Positions 23,110 to 33,959 of a stretch of DNA of 64,000 nt are shown in pieces (position 1 is the stretch's first letter; each line of letters begins with the position of its first letter). A model generated the notes under the pieces. The model saw only the letters and a list, made by a program, of their open reading frames with translations, had not been told where the DNA came from and searched no databases. The translations under genes and the position numbers were made by a program. Source of the DNA: Chlorops oryzae. Lineage: Eukaryota > Arthropoda > Insecta > Diptera > Chloropidae. The stretch lies in contig CM035808.1 in assembly GCA_020466095.1 (NCBI GenBank), positions 74,393,188-74,457,187 on the forward strand. The letters run 5' to 3'.

Positions 23110-24446
23110 TGACAATCGCCTCTTGGCTCCTAATCAGTGTGGATTTAGGTCGGGATACAGTTGCACAACGGCTGTTATGACAGTATTGGAGGAGATTCGT
23201 GAGTCTTATGACAACGGAGACCTAACACTTCTCTGCCTTCTGGATCTCTCGAAGGCTTTTGACAGTGTTAACCATCCTCTTCTTCTTCGTATGCTGAAAT
23301 GTGTATATGGTTTTAGTACATCATCCGTAAGGTTAATTCGGTCTTATCTTTCTGAACGGATGCAGCGAGTGAAAATTAACACGAACTTATCCGACTTCCG
23401 TAATATCCACTCTGGGGTTCCGCAGGGTTCCATCCTTGGATCTATGTTGTTTATCATCTTCATTAATGACGTTTTTTCCATTTTCAAGAATTCCACTGTC
23501 TATGGGTATGCTGATGATTTAGTTTTACATATTTCACGGCGATCTGGGCTGAGAGAGGATCTATCTTTCAGACTTAACGAGGATCTTTCAGTTTTGTCAT
23601 CCTGGACTAGAGCTAATTTTTTGAAAATTAACCCTTTAAAGTCGAAGGTTCTCCCCATATCTAAAAGATATATTGGCCAAGATGATATTCCGCCCCTTTT
23701 TATTGAGAACACTCAGCTTGTAATCGTGCGTAAGGCGTCACATCTCGGATATATTCTCAATTCTAATATGACCTGTGTTGATCAAATAAACTTAGTGGTT
23801 AAACGAATTTTTAATATTCTAAGAAACTTGTGGTTTTCTGCTGACTTTGTTCCAATCGCAACCCGTGAGTACCTTGTACTAATGTTGGTAATGCCACATA
23901 TAAATTATTTTTGCACGGTTTTCCCTAAATTGGATTCTATTTCGCTCCACAAGCTGCAAGTAGCATTCAATTTTGCCACTAGGTATGTGTTTGGTCTACA
24001 TAGATATGATCACATCACTCATTGGAGCCGGGATGTACTCGGACTGAGTCTAATGGACTATCTTAAATATCGAAATGTGGTTTTTTTACATAAGCTAATT
24101 AACTTTAGAGCTCCCCCTCACCTATATGAAAAGCTTGTGTTCTGAAGATCTAGCAGAAATAATCAGTGCGTTGTTCCCAGGTATATATCTTTAAACTCGT
24201 CGCGCTTATTTTTCGTTGACGCGGTCCGCTCCTGGAACGCTTTGCCAATGCATGTTCGCAGTATTGCTAGCCATTCTAAGTTTAGGCATAATTTGAAATT
24301 GTATTTAAGCATATAAGTCAATCTTAGCTTAGTGTTTTATTGTAACGTAAGTTAATTTTAATCGTTTCGCGTTTTTCTGTTGAATATTATCTTTGTTGCT
24401 TGGCGCTATAAAAGACTTAGTCTTAGTGTGCCTATCACCTTTGTAT

Positions 24447-24478
<32 letters not shown>
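23110..24478 (+). pseudogene. CR1/Jockey-like LINE, 5'-truncated, RT domain
   Basis: An almost uninterrupted frame of 340 codons (23123-24145) with APNQCGFRSGYSC, LLDLSKAFDSVNHPLL, SGVPQGSILGSMLF and YGYADDLVL (YADD 23507-23518). The C-terminal tail continues in another frame (DAVRSWNALPMHVRSIAS, about 24220). The element ends in an (AAT) microsatellite tail at 24449-24478. Position and orientation show insertion into the gag region of the surrounding gypsy element. Confidence 0.85.
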
Positions 24479-24479
<1 letters not shown>

Positions 24480-24487
24480 TTCGAAGG

Positions 24488-24772
24488 AAAAGATTATGGT
24501 CGAGTTGAAGGTAAATCAGCAACTGATGAATTTCCAAGTGGACACCGGAGCTTCGTTTCCGTTATCGGCTCTCAAGGCTATCGTATGCTTGGCGAACCAT
24601 TACGTTCTGCTACAAATCAGCAGCTGAAAGTATACGGCGGCTCAAACATTCCAGTAATGGGCGTTGTTCATGTGACGGTTCAGTGCAGTGAGGTTTACGA
24701 AAAATTACCATTGCTGTTGGCGGATTGTGAAAACGCGACAAATATTCTCGGAATAGACTGGTTCTACAAGTA
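24488..24772 (+). pseudogene. mag-like gypsy protease
   Basis: The active site VDTGAS is coded at 24538-24555 in one frame. After a frameshift near 24565 the rest of the domain continues in the frame GYRMLGEPLRSAT... to NILGIDWF at about 24745-24770. This is a retropepsin broken by one shift. It precedes the RT ORF, as expected. Confidence 0.75.
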
Positions 24773-24800
24773 AAAGTTCAATGTATCGGTTCCTTATTTT

Positions 24801-26873
24801 ATGCAATGTAATAATATATCCTTTTCTCCTTCAGGTCAGGCATCATTGCAGTCGCTATCGGGAGCGCTTGACGCACTTGTTCAGGAATTTCCAAATATTT
24901 TTAAAAACGAAAAGGGCTATTGTATGTTGTTTAAAGCAAACATAAAATTGAAATCGAACGCCATACCGAAATTTAGTAAACCTTATTCGCTACCTTTCGC
25001 ACAATATGAGAACGTGAGATCCAAAATTAATAGATTGGTCGAGGCGGGGGTTTTGAAATCGATAACTTCAAGTGAATGGGCAGCACCCATTGTCACTGTT
25101 CGTAAACCAAATGGGAAAATCAGATTGTGTGGAGATTTCAAAGTTGGGATAAATCCACAAATAGACATAGACAGGTATCCTATTCCAAAAATAGAGGAGT
25201 TATTTCAGGAACTCCAAGGAGGGAAATATTTTTCAAAATTTGATTTGAGAGAAGCTTACCACCAAATTCCATTGACTGACGAATCGAAGACGTTCCTGGT
25301 GTTTAACACTCCCTTCGGATTATACCAGTACCAGAGATTACCCTTCGGAATAGCTAGTGCTCCGGTATTATTTCAGAGACTTATTGAGGAATTAGTGAGT
25401 GGCATATCGGGTTGCGCTTGTTATCTTGATGATGTAGTGATCACAGGACGCACCGAAAAGGAACATGTTTCAAACGTTCGAAAATTTTTCATACGATTAG
25501 AAGAATTCGGTTTACGTTGTCATTTTGAAAAATGCGTATTAGCAACTTCTAAAATTGAATATGTAGTACATATCATAGATTCTGAAGGAATACGACTATC
25601 AGACAAGCGTGTAGAAGCGACTAAGATGATACCAAGACCTATAAAAATAAAGGAGGTAGAATCTTTTATCGGTAAACTTAACTATTACAACAAGTTCGTT
25701 GGTAATTTTTCGACAAAATTTTCTGCACTGAATACTTTACGTAGGCAAACCGTGAAATTCAACTGTGAAACGCAGCAGCAGGCGTTTGACACGCTAAAAA
25801 ACGACTTGGCTAAGGCGGCGCTGGTGGTACACCATGACAACAAGCTTCCTGTTATCTTGACAACTGACGCATCGAATCATGGTGTGGGTGCCGTTATCTC
25901 TCATCGCTATCCAAATGGAGACGAGAAATCAATTGCGTTTGCTTCGAAGACACTGACAAATAGCCAAGCCAACTATTTGCAAATCGAAAAAGAAGCGCTC
26001 TCTATTATCTTTGGGGTGGTACGTTTTCATCAGTACCTGTATGGAAGACATTTTGAACTGATCACCGATCACCAAGCGTTAACCACTATCTTCAATCCCA
26101 CGAAAAAGCTTCCAGTGATAACATTACATCGTCTCCAGAGGTGTGCTATAACCCTTCAAGCTTACGACTATACTATTCGGTATCGCCACACGTCGCAACA
26201 CATGAATGCAGATGCGTTATCGAGACTCCCGGTTGGAGCAGACCACGATTTTGATTCAAAAGAAGATAATCTATGGGACGTACAAGAAATCAATACCATG
26301 GCTATAGAGAGCACTCCTATTAATGCAACAGTAATTGCTTGCTACGTAAAAAAGGATGAAACTCTACAACATGTAATTGAGATGATATTAAATGGTTGGC
26401 CAAAAAAGCTCAGCAGCACTCAGAACCATTTGAAACCGTATTTTTATCGGAGATGGCAACTCGCATTTCAGGATGATATCGTGTTACTGCAAACGGAGTT
26501 TACGCGTATGGTCATACCTAAAGGACTACAGCAACAGATTTTAAAACTGCTTCATGAAGGTCATTGGGGCATCTCCAGGCTAAAACAAATCGCGAGGCGT
26601 TATGTGTGGTTCCCTCGAATCGATCAAGCCATAGAGAGCGTATGCAGAGGATGTTCCACCTGTTTGGAATCGGCTTGTCAACCCAAAAGACAGTATGCAC
26701 CTTGGCCAGAGCCAAAACAACCATTTCCGTACGTAATTAAAATGAAGTCCGCCACATCCGAACCCACGATAGCTGAATTACAAAAAATTTTTGCGATTGA
26801 AGGTCTTCCACAAACTTTTGTCTCAGATAATGAAACGCAGCTAACATCAACAGAGTTTCGAAAATTTTGCTGA
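24801..26873 (+). pseudogene. mag-like gypsy pol (RT, RNase H, integrase), integrase damaged
   Basis: A single 690-codon frame. RT: SSEWAAPIVTVRKPNGKIRL, CGDFKVGINP, FSKFDLREAYHQIPL, LPFGIASAPVLFQ and YLDDVVITG (YLDD at 25422-25433). RNase H: LTTDASNHGVGAV, EKEALSIIFGV and ITDHQALTTIF. Integrase: zinc-binding HEGHWGISRLKQIARR..CRGCSTC, then the second catalytic Asp (FVSDNETQL). The segment carrying the first catalytic Asp, expected between the PWPEPKQPF and YVIKMKSATS blocks, is missing, so the integrase cannot be active. The frame stops at 26873. Confidence 0.88.
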
Positions 26874-27240
26874 ACTCAACAACATTCAGCATTTAACTAG
26901 CGCCTCTTTTAATCCAGCATCAAATGGTTTAGCGGAGCGTTTCGTAAGAACATTCAAAGAAGTATTTACAAAACTTACAAAAGAAACCGGTCATAAGGAG
27001 TCGGCATTGCTCAAATATCTAATTACTTACAGAACGACACCAGCGGAATTGCTACACGGGAGGCAACCACGCACACTGATGTCGGCACTGGTGCCAAAAC
27101 CTCATCAACCTATCGGAGAGCAAACTAAATTTAAAATTGGTCAGCAGGTATATGTGCAAAATTTTACGGGCAGAGAGCGTTGGATACGTGGGAATATCAC
27201 AGAAATCTTGGGCCGAATGATGTATGTATAGAAACACCAT
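26874..27240 (+). pseudogene. C-terminal integrase of the mag-like gypsy element
   Basis: After the stop the frame changes. The catalytic Glu block (FNPASNGLAERFVRTFKE, about 26910-26965) is followed by LLKYLITYRTTPAELLHGRQ (about 27010) and the C-terminal QVYVQNFTGRERWIRG block (to 27231). The motif spacing matches mag-clade integrases. A stop at 27229-27231 ends it. Confidence 0.8.
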
Positions 27241-28430
27241 CGCACACTGGTCTGAAATATTATTCTAGCACGACAAAAATCAAAAAAATTTTTGTCGCGG
27301 ATTCCAATAACCATTGCAGTCTTATTGTTAAATAGTTAAACTAACTTTTTTTGAAAATTTTTTATCAAAAAAGTTAAAAACCTGTTGTTACGGCAACGGT
27401 AAAGTTGTTCTTTTATTAGGTGTGAATGAAGAAGTGATACGAGGCTGTTTAAACAAATATTCGGTTTTTGATTTTTCTTACATATTCCCGTTAAAAAGAT
27501 AGTGGTAGCTATTAGAAGTTAATATTTGTACATTCTTAGAGCATTTTTATGTGTATTCGGCTTATGTGTAACATTTAGTGTATAACATAAGTAGCAGCTT
27601 GTTATGATTCCTTATTTTTTCACTAAAAAAAATAAATAAAAAGCTATCATTACATAAGCTTTAAAAAAATTTTTAAGAAGTTTTAAGCTCTAATTTTGAT
27701 TTACCTATCCCTTAAAGCATAGTTAATGAGGTATATTACGATTCATAACCGTCGGTAACCGTCCGTAAATTTCACAGCTCAATTACGGTTGCCGCAAAAG
27801 GTGGTATTTTTAAGGGGATTCTATGGTTTTAAAGTCGAAAATATGTATGTTTTCATGATATTTTATTGGAGACGTGAATAATGTTGGTGTATTTATTTTT
27901 TGTACATGCAATAGCTTGACTTCTTAAGTATATTTGAAAAAAAAAGTGAAATTATTGATAAAAAAAAATCCGTGGCAGCGATTCTCCGGAGGCACCTAGA
28001 AAAAAAGTTGTTTTGCGGTGAACATGATTGAAGGTTACCGGATCATGTGAAAAAAACGGAAACATGTTTTTAAAAGGAAATTTGTTTCCTGAGATAACGC
28101 CGAAGCATTTTTAAACGCTTGGTCAAGTAGATTTTGCATCATCGTGTTCACCGACTTCAAAAAAGTCCATTTGCACAAAATCGATTTAAAGTTTTTTTTT
28201 TTCGTACACATGCAAGTGGGCCACTCGCTTTGAAAACCTGTATCTTTTTAGTTAGTTAGTTAGTTTTAGTACGATTTACTTGAAATTTTTACACAATACA
28301 TACTCTTCTATAATATTGATAACAGCGTAGAGTAAGTTGTTATGTATATGTATAAAAACAAAAATGAAGGAAAAAAATGCTTTTTTGCAGTGAATTTCAC
28401 AAGAGAGGTGAGTCGTCATTTTCAGAACAT
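27241..28430. other. A+T-rich spacer
   Basis: No gene recognised. No LTR matching 22860 was found downstream of the gypsy pol. A (GTTA) run lies at 28249-28266 and 'gtggcagcgattctccgg' at about 27972. Confidence 0.45.
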
Positions 28431-28435
28431 AATCA

Positions 28436-28472
28436 TATAAAAGGCATGGAAAACTTACAATTTAATTCAGTC
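28436..28472 (+). promoter_or_regulatory. Core promoter: TATA box plus initiator
   Basis: TATAAAAGG at 28436-28444 and the arthropod initiator TCAGTC at 28467-28472. If the A at 28469 is +1, the TATA box begins at about -33, the expected spacing. The predicted 5' leader is only about 36 nt. The start context (gaaacATG) fits insect translation starts. Confidence 0.65.
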
Positions 28473-28504
28473 ATCATCATTTCGAGTTTGATTACGAGAG
28501 AAAC

Positions 28505-28978
28505 ATGAAAAAAATTTATATATTTTGTTTATTGTCCTTATTGGACTGTTTGAATAGGGCGCCAGCAGAAACTCCAATTTCAATACACGTTCCTAAAAAA
28601 CAGGACGTCGAAGAAAATATGGTTTTTACATTGGTTCTACCAAACAATGATGTAGTTCAAGTTGACTTGAAGCTACTTTTAATGAAACCGAGCGAAGATT
28701 ATCCTTCCCTTATCAATGGTATTTTAAGGACATTTGAGGACATAACAACAACAGCAACTAGGCTATCACCATCTATAGTACCAACAACACAGTTTAATAA
28801 AGAATATTCAGGTGAATCAGGACTGGTTACTGTAAAGGAAGCAATTGGAGCTTTCAGACAAGATCTTATTCGAAAGGATACTGAGATAGCTGGGATTATT
28901 GAAAGTTCACATCCGTTTTACAGACACTTTCAATTAGACAACGAAAATGAAAAAAATTCGTGTAAGATGGACATATAA
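28505..28978 (+). CDS. Putative secreted protein of unknown family, possibly truncated
   Basis: 157 codons from ATG 28505, the first ATG after the promoter. Residues 1-21 (MKKIYIFCLLSLLDCLNRAPA) look like a cleavable signal peptide, followed by a hydrophilic body with no cysteine pattern or domain I recognise. The frame stops at 28976-28978. Just before the stop is a run of seven A (28950-28956). In the +1 frame a lysine/arginine-rich coding-like stretch (..KSEYKLRSLAIQRFEDKE..) continues to a MITE at 29053, and beyond the MITE to a stop at 29395-29397. The gene was probably about 50 codons longer and has been damaged. It is not of transposon type as far as I can tell. I give no function. Confidence 0.6.
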   Translation: MKKIYIFCLLSLLDCLNRAPAETPISIHVPKKQDVEENMVFTLVLPNNDVVQVDLKLLLMKPSEDYPSLINGILRTFEDITTTATRLSPSIVPTTQFNKEYSGESGLVTVKEAIGAFRQDLIRKDTEIAGIIESSHPFYRHFQLDNENEKNSCKMDI

Positions 28979-29052
28979 AAGTGAATATAAATTACGATCC
29001 TTAGCAATTCAACGTTTTGAAGATAAGGAAATGGGGGAACAACGCATTTTAA

Positions 29053-29337
29053 CCCTAGAATGGTAAACATAGCCTGTGAGGCGAAGCAAATTTTTTTTTT
29101 TTTTTGCGATATTTCCTGAACGCTTACTCGTATTAACGCGTTATATGTATATAAAATATGAAAAAAATGAATAGGTTTTTGTTAATTTTTGTTATTAGAC
29201 ATGCATTCAATATATTCTCATTTTTGGTTTAATAAATATTTGTTTTTTTTAAGAATAAATATGCGTTTTCTTAAAAAGTCGCCTCACAGGCGAAGGTTAC
29301 CATTACAGAGAAAAAAAATATGTTTACCATTCTAGGG
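29053..29337. mobile_element. piggyBac-type MITE
   Basis: 285 bp with terminal inverted repeats starting CCCTAGAATGGTAAACATA and ending in the reverse complement, flanked by TTAA on both sides (29049-29052, 29338-29341). The CCCTAGAA terminus and TTAA duplication are the hallmarks of piggyBac. Subterminal inverted copies of GCCTGTGAGGCGA (about 29072 and 29282) lie inside. It has no coding capacity. Confidence 0.9.
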
Positions 29338-29676
29338 TTAAGCAATCGTCAACTGGAAACTGCAAAAGTGTCATATAAACGTCAAGAATCTGATTAAGGG
29401 TACATAATTAAATGACTTTTAGTCGCTTTCAAAGGAGGAAGGGAAAAAAATGATTTGGATTCAAGAAATAATAAATCAAAAATATTGCATTTGCAATACT
29501 TCTTGGAAATAATTTACTATAACATTTTTGAACCAACAACTCCTGAGATGAGAGTATATTTTTTACTCCAAATAACAGGAATAAGTGTTTACTCTTTAAA
29601 ATGCACAAAACTAGTCAAAGGCTTGATCATATTCTTTGAAAAATATTCACATTTAGAGAAACTAATTAGTGATGCC

Positions 29677-29850
29677 GCAAGATTGCAAGAGAAACAAGAC
29701 AAGACGAGAGGATTCTTGCAAAAGGCAAGACAAGAGACCGATTTTTCTCTTGCTGAAATGGCAAGGCAAGACAAGAGACCGATTTTTCTCTTGCTGAAAT
29801 GGAAAGACAAGACAAGAGACAATTTCGCAAGAGACGCAAGATAGCAAGAT
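29677..29850. repeat. Short tandem repeat, about 42-bp unit
   Basis: The phrase 'gcaagacaagagaccgattt..ctcttgctgaaatg' occurs twice in tandem (about 29728-29810), embedded in a wider aagacaaga-rich tract. The apparent ORFs across it on both strands (29455-29844 plus, 29589-29885 minus) are products of the repeat. Confidence 0.7.
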
Positions 29851-31510
29851 ATAAGGAGCAAGAGAACAAATAGTGCATTTAACATTTTGTCAAAAAAAAC
29901 AGCCTTTATTTCTCAATGCTGAAACACCTTTTTTAATTACAAATTATCAACCACTGAAAAGCGCGTATTTTATTGTTGGAGCTAGAGAAGATGTGAACCA
30001 TGAATTCATGCACAGCAAATACTCAACATTTTTGGCCCACCGTACTTATAAGGCCATCGTCTTCATCTCTGTCGAAGGATGCTTCTGTATTACTCGATGA
30101 GGGTAATGAACCCAAATCACACAGGTATACAAGGTTTTGGACCAGCGAAACTGGATAGCGACCCTATAGGAATTTTTCGTGCTGATTCCGAATCTGGTAC
30201 CCGTTTTTCTCTATCGCGTCAAGTTTTTGAGAAATCGTTAAATAACGGTTTTTGACATTTTTACCTATAGTCTATGTCAATAATGAGGTCGTAGACCCTA
30301 TATGCCTTAACCGATTTCAAAGTTTTTGGTACTTATATGAAAGAGGAATGACAACGCAACATATCCTTTATACACAAATTTGGAATTGATTCAGTAACTT
30401 GGAAGCTATAGGGCAAAAAACGCGATGCTGATTTCCAATTTTTAGCGATTTTGTTTAAAAACTTGAAATTCAAATGGTTATAATTTCCGAACCAAGGCTG
30501 GTATTCCAGGTCTTAATACTTTGAATGAAAGAACAATGAATTGAAAAAGTTTTGAGCCTAAAACAAAAAAAATCCGTTGCGTCGTTCTAATTTTATGAGG
30601 ATTTTCGCTGAAAATGACAAAAACGAAATTTTATTTTTGGTATATTCTTCGCTCGTTCATATGTATATTTCAGTTCGAATTATGTATGTTGGTAAAACTG
30701 GCTTAAAAAACATAAAACTTAAATTCTATTTTAAACCTATCTTTAAAGCTAAAACTAATTTAAACTTTAAAAATGAACAGAATTTGAACTGAGCCTTTTG
30801 TATTGTTTACTATCTGTTTCGCGTATAAGGGACCAGCAATAGTAACTAATCACTGTAAAATTTAAGTGTCCGGTGGAACTATTTGTTTGGTTGGTGTTGC
30901 ATATGATGGAATGTATCAAGCAAAACGTGACTACGCTGGTTGCAAAGTAGGATGCCCCTTCAGTCAAAAACGAATCTGAAGCAAGACTCAAATAAACAAT
31001 CAAACCCAGATGACAAGGATGATCCTCCATCATAAAATATTACAATATTAGTCCACATTTTCGTCGACAATAGACCAACAACATTAATAACATGCTAACG
31101 CAAAGCGGAAGAATTCTTCTTTTGTTGAAAAAGTTTAAACGTCACATAACTCCTGGAGAGTATAAGTTTTTTTTTACTGCATTGTAACAAGCTAAACAAG
31201 TCAAGCAAGAGTGAGTTATCAAATCTTTTTATGGGGTATATTTTGAAAGCTGTCTTTAAAGTTGCAGCCAATATTCACAAGGATTTAATGACTGTACTTG
31301 TTTTAATATCAAATTAATTGTTTACAAGGCAAACAACCTAATGGTCTTTTATAAAAAAAAATTATTAATGGAAAAAAAAAACGTTGTATTTTGTTTTTGT
31401 TTTATTTATTTATTTTTTTTTTTTTTACTTATTATGTAAATAAAGAAATTGTAATCACAAATGAACACAATTATATGAATTGTATTGTTGATGCTGCTTG
31501 TAGTTGAAGC
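29851..31510. other. Spacer without recognised genes
   Basis: 30130-30640 has the look of an old dispersed repeat (balanced base composition, phrases like 'aactggatagcgaccctatagg') but no terminal structure was found. 31370-31440 is poly-A/poly-T rich. No protein family recognised. Confidence 0.4.
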
Positions 31511-31757
31511 TCAAATTTTTCTCACCAAGATATTTGGAAAATTACCAAAACTATCAAAATGCTCCTTGAAGTGATCGTTTTCAATATATGATATGATATG
31601 TGTTCTTTCTCCCTCTAATAAATCAAGATTGATTATTCGACATTCATTTTTTGTGATGGCTTTGGTAAAGCATTTTGTATGGACACACCTCTAAAGAAAG
31701 GTAGTTTCTTAGCATGTTTACGGATATCGTCTTCATTGAGTGCCCTGTTGGGTAGCG
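31511..31757 (-). pseudogene. Adenain-like cysteine protease fragment (Maverick/adintovirus type)
   Basis: Reading the minus strand from 31757 gives LPNRALNEDDIRKHAKKL, then FFRGVSIQNALP. After a one-base shift in the run of T at 31647-31652 it continues NECRIINLDLLEGERTHI and ends FDSFGNFPNILV before TGA at 31511-31513. This order (FRGV-x-MRxxLP, NECGIxNL, GTHWVxY, FDSxG) is that of the adenovirus-type proteases of Polinton/Maverick elements and related viruses. The His of the catalytic set is present. The catalytic Cys region is not present, and the N-terminal edge lies 3 bp from the LTR at 31761. A decayed fragment. Confidence 0.6.
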
Positions 31758-31760
31758 TGT

Positions 31761-32270
31761 TGTTGCGAGTTACAACATACGAGTACTCACTGTATTACCT
31801 ATCGTGAACTGTTCCACAGAAAGAGTCAATCTTTTCTGCAAGAACAGCGAATAACAGTCAAAAGCGAACGGAATAAATGCAACGACCGAAGACGATGACG
31901 CAATATCGTCACCAAAACGGAAATTGGAACTGGAATTCAGAAGTGGGTCAGAAATTATGAAAACGACGACCACTTCAGCAGCAGCTGATATAAGAAGTCA
32001 TAGAGAACGGCAATATTGGGCAATAGTCGATTCCACAACAGCAATTCATCATTGCGGAAGTGTTCTCGTTTTGGCAAGAGAGTGCATCCTAAGCGCTTTC
32101 TCCTTATAAAAGAGAATTATCAACTTTGGCAATAGGACTCATGATCCAGTATTCAAAGTCTCAACTCCGGTGCACGTACTCACCCAAGGGCCACGACAGC
32201 GGAGCGTAGACTTAAATGAAGTAGACTAAACTGAATTCCCTGTGTCCTGGTTTTTATTTATAACGGATAT
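31761..32270 (+). mobile_element. Solo-like LTR, copy 1 of an LTR family
   Basis: Begins TGTTGCGAGT and is clearly homologous to 46357-48236: shared stretches include 'gaccgaagacgatgacgcaa', 'cagcagctgatataagaagt' and 'ctcaactccggtgcacgtac'. A 14-bp insertion (tacaacatacgagt) follows the first 10 bases. It ends in the region 'ttatttataacggatat'. No internal retroelement sequence lies on either side, so it is a solo LTR or fragment. It lacks about 88 bp present in copy 2. Confidence 0.75.
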
Positions 32271-32358
32271 AACGGATATGGTACACATCAACATTGCCTA
32301 TTAGACATGACGTTAAAAACGACTTTTTGGAATTTCTGAGGTGGGATGATCTCATTTT

Positions 32359-32800
32359 GTAGGGTTCCTCGAAAAATTTTATGGGCCAAAATTTTTTTTC
32401 TGTAGGACGACGCTTAGACGTGCCCCAAGGGGGTCAAAGTTCACAAAAACCCCGCCAAATCTTACTAATATCGCCATAACTCTGTAAGGGAGGTCAGAAA
32501 GTGGGTAAAATGTGAGAGCGACCCCCAATAATTTTTCCCCCGTAACATTTTATCTGAACAAACTTGCCCCTATCTCCCCTCCTTAAGGGATCTCCCATAT
32601 AAAAGTACCATTTTTATAAAATTCGTGCAAACCACGCCCCAATGGCATATAATGGGTTAAAATGTATGACTAATCTCAACTATTATTTTATTTTACACAT
32701 TTCTCCCAAATATACTTACCCCCTATCTTCCCTCCTTAGGGAGGCCTTCATACAAAATTTCAGTTAAATTTGAAAAACACATCACAGCATGCTTTGCAAA
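32359..32800 (+). repeat. Long terminal repeat-like end of an unnamed DNA transposon, copy 1
   Basis: Non-coding sequence starting GTAGGGTTCCTCGAAAAA, repeated at 41547-42125 in the same orientation at high similarity (for example 'gccataactctgtaaggga', 'atctgaacaaacttgcccct', 'cgccccaatggcatataatg'). Here it precedes a plus-strand gene half. At the other copy it follows a minus-strand gene half. That arrangement fits a long terminal inverted repeat. Confidence 0.75.
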
Positions 32801-33053
32801 ATTGCAGTTTTTAAAAATACATCGTAGCATGCTTTGCAAAAGCGAGGGTATAGCGACTATTTTGAGAGTTTCATTAGGACGTTTGAACGGTAAGACTTAT
32901 AAAAGTTCCATGAAAAAGAATATTGAAAGTGCTTTTTGTGACATGCAGTTGTGGAAATTTAAGTTTTAAAACGAATTGGTAAAATGTTAGCATCACATGC
33001 TATAAGATCAAGCACGGAAATCTATTTAGTTGGACAGCTTTTTGTAAATATTT

Positions 33054-33941
33054 TTGGGTACCATATTGCCTTCAAAAAGGCAAGTGCTACAAATATTGTA
33101 TTATGGCCCTCGTTTTCGTAAAGACAGCATGGGTACAAGTTTGAATATAACATCTGATGCTGTAATGGTCTTTTGGCGTCAAGCTGGAATACTAACTCAG
33201 TCCAAAGCTGAAGTTAAAAAGGAACTAACAAAGATGAGATACTATTTGCGGAATATTCAAAAACATGCATCTAGAGGAGGCCTGAGTCAAAAAGAAAAAG
33301 AGCGAACATTTGTCGAAGGTAAGGATGATCTGTTCGATATAGCAGTCATCAATGTATTCGATTTAATTAAAAACCCAGAGGATGCTGAATTCTTAAGAAT
33401 GCAAAGAAAAAAAGCTCGGGAACGATGTGTGATCGGTGTTGATGAAGTGGCACTGCAGTGAAGCGAACTGGCAAAAAAGGAAACTGGAGCAGCAGAAAAA
33501 AAACCCGGAAAAATAGATCAAAAGTTGAAGAATTATTAAGCGACGAGTGAGTTCTTATTGGTTACTGTTTCTTGAAGAAAGGTTAAGTATTACGATAAAC
33601 ACTATTAAAATTTTTAACTTAAGCTTCGAGATGCTTACTATCCGATTTAAGTGATTCAGAAGAGGATAAGAAATCACCTAAAACGGAGATTTATGCTGGC
33701 CAAACTCAAACCAAATTGCAATCAAAGAATTTGCGTGGCAAAATTACATGCATTACGCCAGAACTTGTATGTGTTTGATAGACGTAAGACTAGCGATATA
33801 TCTGCATATCGCATAATGATTGCTGCTGCAAAAGCTTTCAATCTTGATCTCAAGGAATACGTCATCAATCGTACGTCTATTCGGGATTGTCGTAAAAAAA
33901 ATTCTAATGGAAAATATGGAAAATATTCAAAAAAAAAGTGA
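33054..33941 (+). pseudogene. N-terminal half of an uncharacterised transposon-associated protein family
   Basis: Block 1 (33054-33461) has SLNITSDAVMVFWRQAGI, a charged stretch and KDDLFDIAVINVFDLI followed by FLRMQRKKARERC. Block 2 (from 33651, partly in another frame) has an acidic segment (LSDLSDSEEDKK), an ITPELVCV..FDRRKTSD segment and YVINRTSIRDCR. I recall this order (DDLFDIAH.., FLxxQRxKGRRG, then LDRxKxSDRxA and INRTSIR) from large uncharacterised invertebrate proteins that occur in many copies; the family has no name I can give. A possible intron (about 33546-33630, GTGAGT..AG) would join the two blocks. Stops and at least one frameshift near 33770 break it. Confidence 0.55.
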
Positions 33942-33959
33942 AGATGTAATTAATCTGAT

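Noticed and set aside
28505..28978. Turandot-type stress peptide or antimicrobial peptide
   Set aside because: Size and secretion would fit, but no family motif or cysteine pattern matches; kept as unknown.
29455..29885. ORFs on both strands across the aagacaaga tract
   Set aside because: Explained by the 42-bp tandem repeat and purine-rich low complexity.
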